DNA of 64,000 nt from JAJDNH01 sp964552395 (GTDB lineage Bacteria; Acidobacteriota; Thermoanaerobaculia; Thermoanaerobaculales; Sulfomarinibacteraceae), in NCBI GenBank assembly GCA_964552395.1, contig CAZKGM010000001.1, positions 248,001 to 312,000 on the forward strand, given 5' to 3'. Every line of letters begins with the position of its first letter. The stretch's first letter is position 1. Both the position numbers and the translations under genes were made by a program. Below the pieces are notes generated by a model, which made no database searches, was not told where the DNA came from, and saw nothing but the letters and a program-made list of their open reading frames with translations. Below, in pieces: positions 41,774 through 50,104 of the stretch.

Positions 41774-42544
41774 ATGTTGAAGCGACTCATGATGATTGGT
41801 CTCGGAGTGTCCATGCTGGTCCTGCCGGCGTCGGCGATGAACCTGCAGGACATCATCGCCAAGAACCTCGACGCGCGGGGCGGCAAGGACAAGCTCCTGG
41901 CGGTGAACAGCGTCGTCATTACCGGGACGATGCACATGCCGAACGGGATGGAAGCTCCCTTCACGTGGAAGTGGGAGCGTCCCGACAAGCTGCGCATGGA
42001 GTTCACGCTGCAGGGGATGACCGGGGTCCAGGCCTACGACGGAACGACGGCGTGGATGCTGATGCCGTTCATGGGGAAGACCGAACCCGAGAAGATGCCG
42101 GAGGAAGCCGCCAAGCGTGTCGAGGAGCAGGCGGACTTCGACGGTCCCTTCCTGGACACCGAAAAGAAGGGCTACAAGCTCGAGCTCGTCGACGAGAAGC
42201 CGGTGACCGTCGAGGGCACCGATGCCTACAAGGTGAAGGTAACCAATAAGTTCGGAGACGTGACGTACCTGTACCTGGACACGGAGTACTTCCTGCCGTT
42301 CAAGGAAGAGGGCAAGAGGACCATCCGCGGGCAGGAGATCGAGTTTGAGGCCTCGATTGGTGACTACAAGAAGGTTGATGGCCTGCTCTTCCCGTTCTCC
42401 ACCCAGAGCAAGATGAAGGGGAGCGAGCAGGGGCAGTCGATCACATTCGACAAGATCGAGATCGGGAAGGACATTGACGACGCCGAGTTCGTGATGCCGG
42501 AGCCGAAGCCGACGGCCGTTCCCGAGGACCAGAAGCAGAAGTGA
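41774..42544 (+). CDS. periplasmic LolA-like / outer-membrane lipoprotein-sorting family protein
   Basis: A 256-residue protein with a clear signal peptide (residues 1-21, cleavage after PASA). The mature part begins with the family pattern NLQDIIAKNLDARGGKDKL and continues as repeated beta strands (KWERPDKLRMEF, YDGTTAWMLMPFMG, VDGLLFPFSTQ), the fold of LolA/LppX-like lipid carriers and of 'outer membrane lipoprotein-sorting' proteins. It may shuttle or bind a lipophilic ligand in the periplasm. Strong GGAAGGAG ribosome site. The Lys/Glu-rich composition differs from the Arg-rich neighbours, as expected for a soluble periplasmic protein. Confidence 0.8.
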   Translation: MLKRLMMIGLGVSMLVLPASAMNLQDIIAKNLDARGGKDKLLAVNSVVITGTMHMPNGMEAPFTWKWERPDKLRMEFTLQGMTGVQAYDGTTAWMLMPFMGKTEPEKMPEEAAKRVEEQADFDGPFLDTEKKGYKLELVDEKPVTVEGTDAYKVKVTNKFGDVTYLYLDTEYFLPFKEEGKRTIRGQEIEFEASIGDYKKVDGLLFPFSTQSKMKGSEQGQSITFDKIEIGKDIDDAEFVMPEPKPTAVPEDQKQK

Positions 42545-42652
42545 ACGGCGGTCGTGCGCGGGAATCAGGACCTTTGGGCCCCGGCTCGGTTCTGCTACCG
42601 AGGGCCGCGACTGTACGTGTTTGTGCGGGCGTAGTTGATGAAGAGGAGGAGC

Positions 42653-45600
42653 ATGATGAGGACGAGTGCACAGGTCCTGGCGGGGGCCGCGCTGGTTGCT
42701 GCCGCCGCGACGGCTTTCGGCGCAGGTGACGTCACCGTCACCTCCGCCACTTTCGGCGGCGTCAGAGCCCGTTCGATCGGTCCCGCGCTCATGAGCGGGC
42801 GGATCTCAGCCGTTGAGGCGGTCCCGGGAGACCAGCTCACGATCTGGGTCGGCTCAGCGGGCGGTGGGCTGTGGAAGTCGGTCAACGACGGCCTCACGTT
42901 CAAGCCCGTTTTCGATGACGAGACACAGTCGATCGGGGCGGTTCGGGTCGATCCCTCCCACCCCGACACGGTGTGGGTGGGAACCGGCGAGCCCTGGATG
43001 CGGAACAGCGTCAGTGTCGGCGATGGGGTCTACAGGACCACCGACGGCGGCGACACCTGGAAGCACCTCGGGCTCGAGGATACGGAGCACATCGCCGGCA
43101 TTGTGGTTGACCCGAAGGCCAGCGACACCGTGCTCGTCTGTGCGACCGGCCACCTCTGGGACCCCAACCAGGAACGAGGGGTGTTCAAGACCGAGGATGG
43201 CGGCCGGAGCTGGACCAAGGTGCTCTACGTCGACGACAACACCGGCTGCTCCGACATGGCCGCCGATCCGCAGGACCCGCACATCCTGTACGCGGGCATG
43301 TGGCAGTTCCGGCGCAGCCCCGACTTCTTCACCTCGGGAGGGCCGGGCAGCGGCCTGTACCGCTCGAAGGACGGCGGCACGACCTGGGTCCGCCTCACCG
43401 AAGGGCTGCCGGCGGGCGAGCTGGGGCGGATCGCGGTGGCGGTGGCGCCGTCGCGTCCCAACGTCGTGTACGCGGTGGTGGAGTCGAAGGACACGGCTCT
43501 GTACCGTTCGGACGACCTGGGGGAGCACTGGACGAAGCTGTCGACGTCGGCGGTGGTGCAGGCGCGACCGTTCTACTTCGCGGCCCTGACCGTCGATCCC
43601 AACGACTTCAATACGGTCTACAAGGCGGGGTTCGGGCTGGGCGTTTCCGAAGACGGAGGGCAGACGTTCACCGGGACGGCCGGCCAGGTGCACAGCGACA
43701 TTCACGCCGTCTGGGTCGATCCCACGAACTCTCACCGTCTGGTGATCGGCACCGATGGCGGCGCCTACCTCTCCACCGACAGAGGCAACAACTGGCGCCA
43801 TTTCCGGAACCTGCCGGTGTCGCAGTTCTACCACGTGAGCGTGGACAACGCGCGTCCGTACCGAGTCTACGGCGGCCTACAGGACAACGGCTCATGGAGC
43901 GCGCCGTCGCGGAGCTCGGGCGGCATCCAGGCGCGCGACTGGCGGATGATCGGCTTCGGCGACGGCTTCTGGGCCTTCGCCGATCCCAGCGATGACAACG
44001 TCATGTATGCGGAGTACCAGGGCGGCAACCTGCTCCGCGTGTCGCGTGCGACCGGTGAGACAAAGGAGATCAGGCCCTACGCCCGCGAGGGCGAGACCAA
44101 GTTGCGCTTCAACTGGAACACGCCGGTCTACCTCAGCCCGGAGCAACCGGGGACGGTCTACATAGGGGCCCAGTACCTGTTCCGGTCGGGCGACCGCGGC
44201 GACTCGTGGCAGCGTATCTCTCCAGACCTCACGACCAACGACCCGGCCCTGCAGCGGCAGGATGACACCGGCGGCCTGACCATCGACAACTCAACGGCCG
44301 AGAACCACACCACGATCTACGCCATCAGCGAGTCGCCCCGCAACGCCGACGTCATCTGGGCGGGGACCGATGACGGCAACCTGCAACTGACCCGGGACGG
44401 TGGAGGCACCTGGTCCAACGTGGCTCCCAACGTCCCCGGTCTGCCCGGGCCGACGTGGGTGTCGAGCGTGCAGGCGAGCCGCTACGCCGATGGGACCGCC
44501 TACGTGACCTTCGACGGCCACCGCCGGGGTGACATGTCTCCTCACGTCTATCGGACGACAGACTTCGGAACGACGTGGGAGACGCTGGCCAGCGACGGGG
44601 TCGACGGCTACGCTCACGTCATCCGAGAGGACAGCGTGCGCCCGGACCTGCTCTTCCTCGGCACCGAACGAGGACTCTACGTCAGCCTCGACGGCGGCAG
44701 CCAGTGGGCCCGATTCAAGGGCAACCTGCCGAAGGTCGCGGTGTGCGACCTGGCCATCCAGGAGCGGGAGGGCGACCTCGTGCTCGCTACCCACGGCCGC
44801 GGCATCTACATCATCGACGACCTGTCGCCGATCCGCGCCCTCACTCGAAAGACCCTGGAGTCGAAGGTCGCGTTGTTGCCTGCGCGGCCGGCCGAGATGC
44901 CGATAGAGGGCGTGTCGTGGCCGTTCGTAGGCGACGACGACTTCGTCGGTGACAACCCGCGCGAGGAAGCCGTCATCACCTACTGGCTGAAGAGACGTCA
45001 CCTCATGGGTGACCTCAAGGTGGAGGTCTTCAACGCCGACGGGAAGCTCCTGACGACGTTGGCCGGTGGCAAGCGGGTCGGGATCAACCGGGTGGCATGG
45101 CCAATGCGTCTCAAGCCGCCGAAGGTGCCGCCCGCAACCAGCCTGGTGCCGGCCTTCGTCGGGCCGCGCGTTCCCGAGGGGACCTACAAGATCAAGCTCA
45201 TCAAGGGCGAGACAACGCTCGACGGGCAGGTGACGCTGGTCGCCGACCCGCGCTCCCCACACTCGACGGAGGACCGGGCGCTGCAGCAGAAGACAGCGCT
45301 CGCCCTCTACTACGACCTCGAGCGGCTGACCTACACGGTGGATGCAGTCGCGGACGCACGCGATCAGGCACGCAAACGGGTGGGGAGTGCAAAGAAGCAC
45401 CGGCGGCTGGCCGACCGCCTCGGCAAGCTCGCGGACCGCCTCGAGGCGATGCGCAAGGAGCTGGTGGCGACCAGGAAGGGCCAGATCACCGGCGAGGAGA
45501 AGCTGCGCGAGAAGCTGGGCGAGCTCTACGGTGCGGTGAGCCGTTACGATGGCCGTCCGACCGACTCGCAGCTCGAGCGCCAGGCCATCCTCGAGAAGCA

Positions 45601-45826
45601 GCTGACGGATGCGGAGGCGAAGCTGAAGGCGACGGTTTCCGGAGAGCTGGCGGAGGTGAACGAGCAGCTTCAGAGGCGCAAGCTCGAGCCGATAACGGTC
45701 CTGTCCCGGAGCGAGTGGGACTCGCGCCAGGAGAAAGGGGGAGGGGTCGGTGCCGCGGCCTTCGGCGAAGCCGGCGAGTGGTCCGACCTGGTTCGCGCGC
45801 TGCAGGGCGTGTCGCTGCCGTTCTGA
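42653..45826 (+). CDS. secreted sortilin/VPS10-type beta-propeller protein
   Basis: A 1057-residue exported protein. The signal peptide covers about residues 1-24 (Ala-rich, ending AFGA). About residues 40-720 contain at least ten BNR/Asp-box turns (TTDGGDTW, TEDGGRSW, SKDGGTTW, STDRGNNW, TTDFGTTW, SLDGGSQW), the pattern of a large or double beta-propeller, as in VPS10/sortilin-like and glycosyl-hydrolase-like proteins. A FlgD/FN3-like strand region follows, with a charged coiled-coil segment at about 890-1010. The ATG is preceded by GAGGAGGAGC. Such proteins are abundant in Acidobacteriota; no glycosidase catalytic residues are evident. Confidence 0.82.
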   Translation: MMRTSAQVLAGAALVAAAATAFGAGDVTVTSATFGGVRARSIGPALMSGRISAVEAVPGDQLTIWVGSAGGGLWKSVNDGLTFKPVFDDETQSIGAVRVDPSHPDTVWVGTGEPWMRNSVSVGDGVYRTTDGGDTWKHLGLEDTEHIAGIVVDPKASDTVLVCATGHLWDPNQERGVFKTEDGGRSWTKVLYVDDNTGCSDMAADPQDPHILYAGMWQFRRSPDFFTSGGPGSGLYRSKDGGTTWVRLTEGLPAGELGRIAVAVAPSRPNVVYAVVESKDTALYRSDDLGEHWTKLSTSAVVQARPFYFAALTVDPNDFNTVYKAGFGLGVSEDGGQTFTGTAGQVHSDIHAVWVDPTNSHRLVIGTDGGAYLSTDRGNNWRHFRNLPVSQFYHVSVDNARPYRVYGGLQDNGSWSAPSRSSGGIQARDWRMIGFGDGFWAFADPSDDNVMYAEYQGGNLLRVSRATGETKEIRPYAREGETKLRFNWNTPVYLSPEQPGTVYIGAQYLFRSGDRGDSWQRISPDLTTNDPALQRQDDTGGLTIDNSTAENHTTIYAISESPRNADVIWAGTDDGNLQLTRDGGGTWSNVAPNVPGLPGPTWVSSVQASRYADGTAYVTFDGHRRGDMSPHVYRTTDFGTTWETLASDGVDGYAHVIREDSVRPDLLFLGTERGLYVSLDGGSQWARFKGNLPKVAVCDLAIQEREGDLVLATHGRGIYIIDDLSPIRALTRKTLESKVALLPARPAEMPIEGVSWPFVGDDDFVGDNPREEAVITYWLKRRHLMGDLKVEVFNADGKLLTTLAGGKRVGINRVAWPMRLKPPKVPPATSLVPAFVGPRVPEGTYKIKLIKGETTLDGQVTLVADPRSPHSTEDRALQQKTALALYYDLERLTYTVDAVADARDQARKRVGSAKKHRRLADRLGKLADRLEAMRKELVATRKGQITGEEKLREKLGELYGAVSRYDGRPTDSQLERQAILEKQLTDAEAKLKATVSGELAEVNEQLQRRKLEPITVLSRSEWDSRQEKGGGVGAAAFGEAGEWSDLVRALQGVSLPF

Positions 45827-45943
45827 GCGGTTCGCAGCCTGTGAGGGTTGCACAGTCGCGTGAAGCGAGGTGGGCGATGTGATGGTGTGAGGTGCGGCCC
45901 TTCCCGGCCGCTCTTTGCACCGGCGCCGCTCCGAGCGGGCGCG

Positions 45944-45949
45944 TATAAT
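45944..45949 (+). promoter_or_regulatory. consensus -10 element of a leaderless promoter for the PEBP gene
   Basis: A perfect TATAAT is followed by six bases (CGGTGC) and ATG at 45956. There is no ribosome site; the -35 region is poor (TTTGCA is too far upstream). Confidence 0.65.
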
Positions 45950-45955
45950 CGGTGC

Positions 45956-46543
45956 ATGGGCGGCTTGACCACGTTGGCGTCGGTGTTCGCCGTGGCCGTC
46001 GGGTTGGTCTGGAGTCCGGCGTGCGCTGCTCAGAAGGAGCCGGAGACGCCGACGGCGGCGGCTTCCGGACAAGCGGCCCGGGAGGCTGTCATGGAGAGCT
46101 TCCGTATCACCTCGTCGGCGTTCAGCGAGGGCAGCCCGATCCCGGCCCGCTACGCCGCCGACGGCGAGGACATCAGCCCGCCGCTCGAGATCCACGACCC
46201 GCCGGCGGGCACCCGGAGTCTTGCTCTGGTGATGGACGACCCCGACGCCCCGGTCGGGACGTGGATCCACTGGGTGGTGTGGAGGATCCCGGCCCAGACT
46301 CGTGAGATCCGGGCGGGGGAGGTTCCCGCGGGCGCGGTGGAAGGTCGCAACAGCTGGGGACGCACCGGCTATGGCGGACCGGCGCCTCCCTCCGGGACTC
46401 ACCGCTACTTCTTCAAGCTCTACGCGCTGGACGCCTCCATGGAGCTGCCCCCGACGACAGACAAGGCCGCCCTCCTGAAGGCCATCGCTGGCCACGTTCT
46501 GGGACGCGCACAGCTGATGGGCACGTACTCGCGTGGACGGTGA
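45956..46543 (+). CDS. secreted PEBP family protein (YbhB/YbcL-like)
   Basis: A 195-residue protein. The signal peptide is about residues 1-24 (ending ACAA). The mature part is a complete phosphatidylethanolamine-binding fold: DGEDISPPLEI, ALVMDDPDAP, WIHWVVW, NSWGRTGYGGPAPP and the terminal TYSR. The anion-binding pocket motifs (D-P-D-A-P and G-x-HR-like GTHRY) are present. Bacterial YbhB-type proteins bind small anions or lipids; function is not known in detail. The start is the ATG set by the TATAAT box six bases upstream. It overlaps the ferredoxin gene by 11 bp. Confidence 0.88.
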   Translation: MGGLTTLASVFAVAVGLVWSPACAAQKEPETPTAAASGQAAREAVMESFRITSSAFSEGSPIPARYAADGEDISPPLEIHDPPAGTRSLALVMDDPDAPVGTWIHWVVWRIPAQTREIRAGEVPAGAVEGRNSWGRTGYGGPAPPSGTHRYFFKLYALDASMELPPTTDKAALLKAIAGHVLGRAQLMGTYSRGR

Positions 46544-46928
46544 CCTGGGCGCTAACGAGCACGGGCCTGGGGATGACCGGGCACGCAGCAGGTTGGAGGA
46601 GATCGGCGCCCTCACGGCCCGGCGTCACATCTTCCTCTGTTGCGACCAGAGAGTGCCCAAGTGCTGCGATCGGGAGACCTCGCTCGAGTCCTGGGACTAT
46701 CTCAAGCGCCGGCTGAATGAGCTCGGACTCGTGGGGGAGGGAGGCGTGCTGCGCACCAAGGCCGGCTGTCTGCGTGTCTGCGTGGACGGGCCGGTCGCGG
46801 TCGTCTACCCGGAAGGGGTTTGGTACCGGCGTTGCAAGCCGGCGGCGCTCGAGCGCATCATCAAGGAGCACCTCATCGGCGGCAGGGTGGTCGAGGACCT
46901 GCTGATCGCCCAGCACCGGCTGGGATAG
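46533..46928 (+). CDS. thioredoxin-like [2Fe-2S] ferredoxin
   Basis: A 131-residue protein. About residues 30-110 have the thioredoxin-like 2Fe-2S ferredoxin pattern: HIFLCC with further Cys in PKCC, then KAGCLRVC supplying the second pair of ligands, and GPVAVVYPEGVWY, the conserved strand-turn. The family is related to NuoE and shuttles electrons in the cytosol. The GTG start overlaps the PEBP stop by 11 bp. The N-terminal 25 residues are charged and probably disordered. Four to six cysteines could ligate the cluster; the exact set is not certain. The redox partner is unknown. Confidence 0.85.
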   Translation: MDGDLGANEHGPGDDRARSRLEEIGALTARRHIFLCCDQRVPKCCDRETSLESWDYLKRRLNELGLVGEGGVLRTKAGCLRVCVDGPVAVVYPEGVWYRRCKPAALERIIKEHLIGGRVVEDLLIAQHRLG

Positions 46929-46942
46929 CCTGGATCACGCTT

Positions 46943-46983
46943 CCGCTCTCGTGAGCGGTACGCGCCGGACGCTCCTTCCGGCG
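46943..46983. terminator. two tandem hairpins in a convergent gap
   Basis: CCGCTC (46943-46948)/GAGCGG (46953-46958) with a 4-nt loop, then CGCCGGA (46963-46969)/TCCGGCG (46977-46983) with a 7-nt loop. Both are perfect stems in the 73-bp gap between convergent genes. There is no T-run, so any termination would need Rho or simply reflect RNA stability. Confidence 0.45.
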
Positions 46984-47001
46984 GCGTGCAGCACAGCACA
47001 C

Positions 47002-47286
47002 TCAGGCGGCGGAGAAAATCCTGACGGCGCCCCAGACCAGACCGCCGACCAGCAGCAAGGGGAACAGGAAGACGAGCCCGACGCCGAGCAGCACCGGGCC
47101 TGCCACCAACAGGCCGATCACTCCGAGTACCAGCATCAACAGGCCCTTGAGAGTGAATGCGACCAGCGACAGCGGCAGCAGGAGGAGCTTGAAAGCCACC
47201 TTGAGCAGCCCGATGACCAGGGCAACCGCACCCACGATGACCCCGCCGACCACGAGCAACCCGAGAATACCTATCGCCTCGAACAT
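47002..47286 (-). CDS. small hydrophobic membrane protein
   Basis: A 94-residue protein made almost wholly of three hydrophobic helices rich in Gly, Val and Leu (about residues 5-28, 30-52 and 55-88), ending VRIFSAA. The start is the ATG with GGAGGTCGTC directly upstream; a TTG six codons earlier would overlap that ribosome site. No family is recognised. It sits alone between a convergent ferredoxin gene and the response-regulator gene. It may be a stress-type or membrane-modulating protein of the kind often annotated only as hypothetical. Confidence 0.65.
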   Translation of the reverse strand: MFEAIGILGLLVVGGVIVGAVALVIGLLKVAFKLLLLPLSLVAFTLKGLLMLVLGVIGLLVAGPVLLGVGLVFLFPLLLVGGLVWGAVRIFSAA

Positions 47287-47352
47287 GACGACCTCCGTTG
47301 ACAAGATACGTGCAGCAGGTGGAAAAGGTTCCAGGAGCGAGGACGTGGAACG

Positions 47353-47736
47353 TCAGCGCCGCATGATGGAGTCGAGGATCATGAGGAAGGCGGCCTGCTG
47401 CTCGGGCTCGGTCTTCTCGATCACGGCCAGGCAGCCGGTGTCGTCGAACCGTTCGTGAAGAGTGCCGGCGGGGTGGGCGGAGGCGATGATGATACGTTTG
47501 GGGTTGACCCCGCGCCGACAGGCCTCCTCGAGGACCGCCTTCCCGTCCATCTCCGGCATCTCCCAGTCCAGCAACAGGATGTGGATGCTCGGATCGAGGT
47601 GGTCGAGGGCCTCCGTTGGGTCAGTGTAGACCTCGACCGTAACCCGTTCCCCATAGCGTTCTTCGAGGTAGATCCGCCACGCAGCACACTGGATTGCGGA
47701 GTCATCGACGATCACGACCCGCCGTGTGCCCGTCAC
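47353..47736 (-). CDS. single-domain response regulator
   Basis: A 127-residue CheY-like receiver with no output domain. The acidic pair is in VVIVDDS, the phospho-acceptor Asp in LLLDWEMPEMDG, the Ser/Thr in IIIASAH and the conserved Lys in VIEKTE. The GTG start overlaps the kinase stop in a GTGA junction, so it is translationally coupled to a Ser/Thr kinase rather than to a histidine kinase. It could be phosphorylated by a remote histidine kinase or by the neighbouring kinase on another residue. The receiver lacks any DNA-binding part, so it acts by protein contact. Confidence 0.88.
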   Translation of the reverse strand: MTGTRRVVIVDDSAIQCAAWRIYLEERYGERVTVEVYTDPTEALDHLDPSIHILLLDWEMPEMDGKAVLEEACRRGVNPKRIIIASAHPAGTLHERFDDTGCLAVIEKTEPEQQAAFLMILDSIMRR

Positions 47737-49814
47737 CTCTGCTTCTTCTCCAGCAGCTTGACCAGATCCGACGCAGGGCCACGGAGCGACTTCTCGGCGG
47801 CCCGCGAGGTCTGGACCCGTGTGTACTCGACCTTCTCCGTCCAGCTCGGAGCCAGCGCCTTGCCGGTGGCAGGGTCGACGCACAGCAGCGTCAGGCGCGA
47901 CTGGTAGGCGGGTTCTGAACGGCCCATGTAGCGGAGGGGCCGGTCCCCAAGGTACTCCACCCGCAGCAGAACCACCCGGCCCGCGACGTCGCTCAACCTG
48001 CGCAGCACGTCCGTCGTCGGGACATGGTCACCTTCCATGAGGTCCATCATCCCCGGCAGGGTCTTCTCGTCGACGAGCTTGACACCGGCCTTGGCGAAGC
48101 GGCTCTCGAGGTACTGCTCTCCCTCGCCGGCGAAGAGCGGCTCCCCGTACGCAATCACGGCCACACCAGAGGGTGGCGGCGGAGGGACGGCACGGGCTGC
48201 AGCGGCCCGGCGTGACGACGCCGGCGCGCTGGCGGCGTGCGCTGCGTCCGCGCTGACTACAGAGCCGCCTGCTCGTGTGGTATCCGAGGTCCCTGAACCG
48301 GCCGCCACTTCCCTCGAGGCCGGGATGGTGTTGCTGTCGCCGGCCGCCGCGCCTGCTTCCGACTGCCGCTCGCCGGAGCCCGTCTGGTCTGCGAACTTCG
48401 TCGGGGCTCCGGACTCGTCGTGGACTTCGCGCAGCGCCTGCGTCGTGCCCGGCTCCCCGGTCCCACTCGGAGCTGTCGCCGTCTCCTCGGTCGAACCCGT
48501 GGCCGGCGCCCCTGTCGTCGTGGCGACCTGTTCTGGTCCGGATCCCCCGGTGACGGCGGCCCAGGCCCTGGCAAGCGCGCCGCTCTTCCACGCCACGACG
48601 GTGGCGGTCGCGCCGGCAGCGAGCAGGACCAGGATGACGGCGATCACGACGACCGCGCTTCGCCCGCCGCCGGCCCGGCTTGCCGGCTGCTGGCGCGAGA
48701 TGACCTCCTCGGAGGGCGCAGGTGCAGTTGGCGGCGCGGCCGCCGCGGCCGGTGACGTTGCCATTGCCGGCGCGGTCGCCGCGGCCGGGACAGCCGTCGC
48801 GGCAGGCGGTGCCGCCGGAGGCGGCGTGACCGGCGGAGGAGGGGGAGCGGGCGCAGCGGCCGATCCCGAACCACCCTCCACGAGCATCGTCGGCTCGAGG
48901 TTGAGCGCGGTGGCGGCTTCGTGAGCCGCGGAGGCGGCGATGATGCCGACGGCCGCTTCGGTGTCGTCCAGAGCTGCTGTCGACGCATCCGTGTGCGTGC
49001 TCAGCCACTTCTGCAGATCGGCGATCAGCTGACGGCAGCTCGGGTAGCGCTGCTTCGGGTCCTTGGCCATCATCTTGGAGAGCACGTCCCGCAGCTCGTC
49101 GTCGACGCTCGGGTTGAGCTCGTGTACGTCTGGAGGCTCGACCTCCACGATCTGTCTCAGCAGAGCCAAGGGTGACTCGGCGTGGAATGGCATGCGGCCC
49201 GTCAGCATCTCGTAGAAGGTGACGCCGAGAGAGTAGATGTCCGCCCGGTGGTCGACCTTCTCGTTCAGGCACTGCTCGGGTGACAGGTAGCCCGGCGTTC
49301 CCATGAACATGCCGGTTGCGGTGAGGCGAGTCGCCGCCTCGGTGGCGAGGGCGAGGCCGAAGTCGGCGATCTTGACGAGGCCGCGATCGTCCACCAGCAG
49401 GTTTGCCGGCTTGATGTCGCGGTGGATGATGCCGACAGCATGCGCGGCGGCGAGACCGGAGGCCGCCTGCAGCACGAGGCGTGCCGCCGCAGCAGGCTGC
49501 AGCTTGCCCTGCGAGCGCACCAGGCCCTGCACACTGGTCCCGTGGACGAACTCCATGACGAAGTAGTGCTGCCCGTCATCCTCGCCGATGAAGTAGATCT
49601 GGACGATGTTGGGGTGGCTGAGCTTGGCGGCTGCCTGGGCCTCGCGGGTGAAGCGCTGGACGTACGACTCGTCGGTAATCAGATGCTGGCCCAGGACCTT
49701 GATCGCAACGAAGCGGTTGAGCGATTCCTCGTGGGCCTTGTAGACGACTCCCATGCCCCCTCGCCCAAGCTCTGAAACGATGTGGTAGTGCCCGATAAAC
49801 TCTTTCTCGGCCAT
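47733..49814 (-). CDS. transmembrane PknB-type serine/threonine protein kinase
   Basis: A 693-residue receptor-like kinase. The N-terminal kinase domain (about 8-270) is complete: glycine loop GRGGMGVVYKA, catalytic Lys39 in VAIK, HRDIKPANLL with Asp133, DFG at 151-153, and GTPGYLSPEQ in the activation segment. A Pro/Ala-rich linker (315-380) and one membrane helix (about 386-408) follow. A second Ala/Thr/Ser-rich linker leads to an extracytoplasmic domain (about 545-693) of unrecognised family with strands such as VAVIAYGEPLF. It contains no PASTA or Kelch repeats. Coupled to the downstream response regulator. Confidence 0.93.
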   Translation of the reverse strand: MAEKEFIGHYHIVSELGRGGMGVVYKAHEESLNRFVAIKVLGQHLITDESYVQRFTREAQAAAKLSHPNIVQIYFIGEDDGQHYFVMEFVHGTSVQGLVRSQGKLQPAAAARLVLQAASGLAAAHAVGIIHRDIKPANLLVDDRGLVKIADFGLALATEAATRLTATGMFMGTPGYLSPEQCLNEKVDHRADIYSLGVTFYEMLTGRMPFHAESPLALLRQIVEVEPPDVHELNPSVDDELRDVLSKMMAKDPKQRYPSCRQLIADLQKWLSTHTDASTAALDDTEAAVGIIAASAAHEAATALNLEPTMLVEGGSGSAAAPAPPPPPVTPPPAAPPAATAVPAAATAPAMATSPAAAAAPPTAPAPSEEVISRQQPASRAGGGRSAVVVIAVILVLLAAGATATVVAWKSGALARAWAAVTGGSGPEQVATTTGAPATGSTEETATAPSGTGEPGTTQALREVHDESGAPTKFADQTGSGERQSEAGAAAGDSNTIPASREVAAGSGTSDTTRAGGSVVSADAAHAASAPASSRRAAAARAVPPPPPSGVAVIAYGEPLFAGEGEQYLESRFAKAGVKLVDEKTLPGMMDLMEGDHVPTTDVLRRLSDVAGRVVLLRVEYLGDRPLRYMGRSEPAYQSRLTLLCVDPATGKALAPSWTEKVEYTRVQTSRAAEKSLRGPASDLVKLLEKKQR

Positions 49815-49994
49815 ACCTTATCTCCTCACTGTCTCGCTCACAGTCGCGCGAACACACTGGTGACGCAGCGATCGTACCACAGGGTGTGGCTCCTGCTCTC
49901 GACACCTTCAACATCCACAAACGGCACACCATTCTAGTCCGTAAGAGGAGTTGGAAGGAACGTGTTGAGCGGACCGATTCTCCTCCTCCTTGGC

Positions 49995-50020
49995 GCCCCG
50001 CCGGAGCTGACCGGCGGGGC
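49995..50020. terminator. strong GC-rich hairpin downstream of the AlaX-type gene
   Basis: GCCCCGCCGG (49995-50004), loop AGCTGA, CCGGCGGGGC (50011-50020): a perfect 10-bp stem in the 290-bp gap between two minus-strand genes. On the plus strand it is followed by ATTCTCTTCT, on the minus strand by no T-run. It may separate the two transcription units. The rest of the gap (49815-49994 and 50021-50104) shows no coding sequence and should contain the kinase promoter. Confidence 0.5.
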
Positions 50021-50104
50021 GATTCTCTTCTGCCATCCACCGACGCCCGCGGCTGAGCGGAGTGGGTCGCGCGCGAGTGATCCGGCTGGAGCCGATGACG
50101 TTCC

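Noticed and set aside
44291..46615. Long minus-strand frame opposite the propeller and PEBP genes
   Set aside because: Arg/His/Pro-rich composition and no motifs; the plus-strand proteins are clear families.
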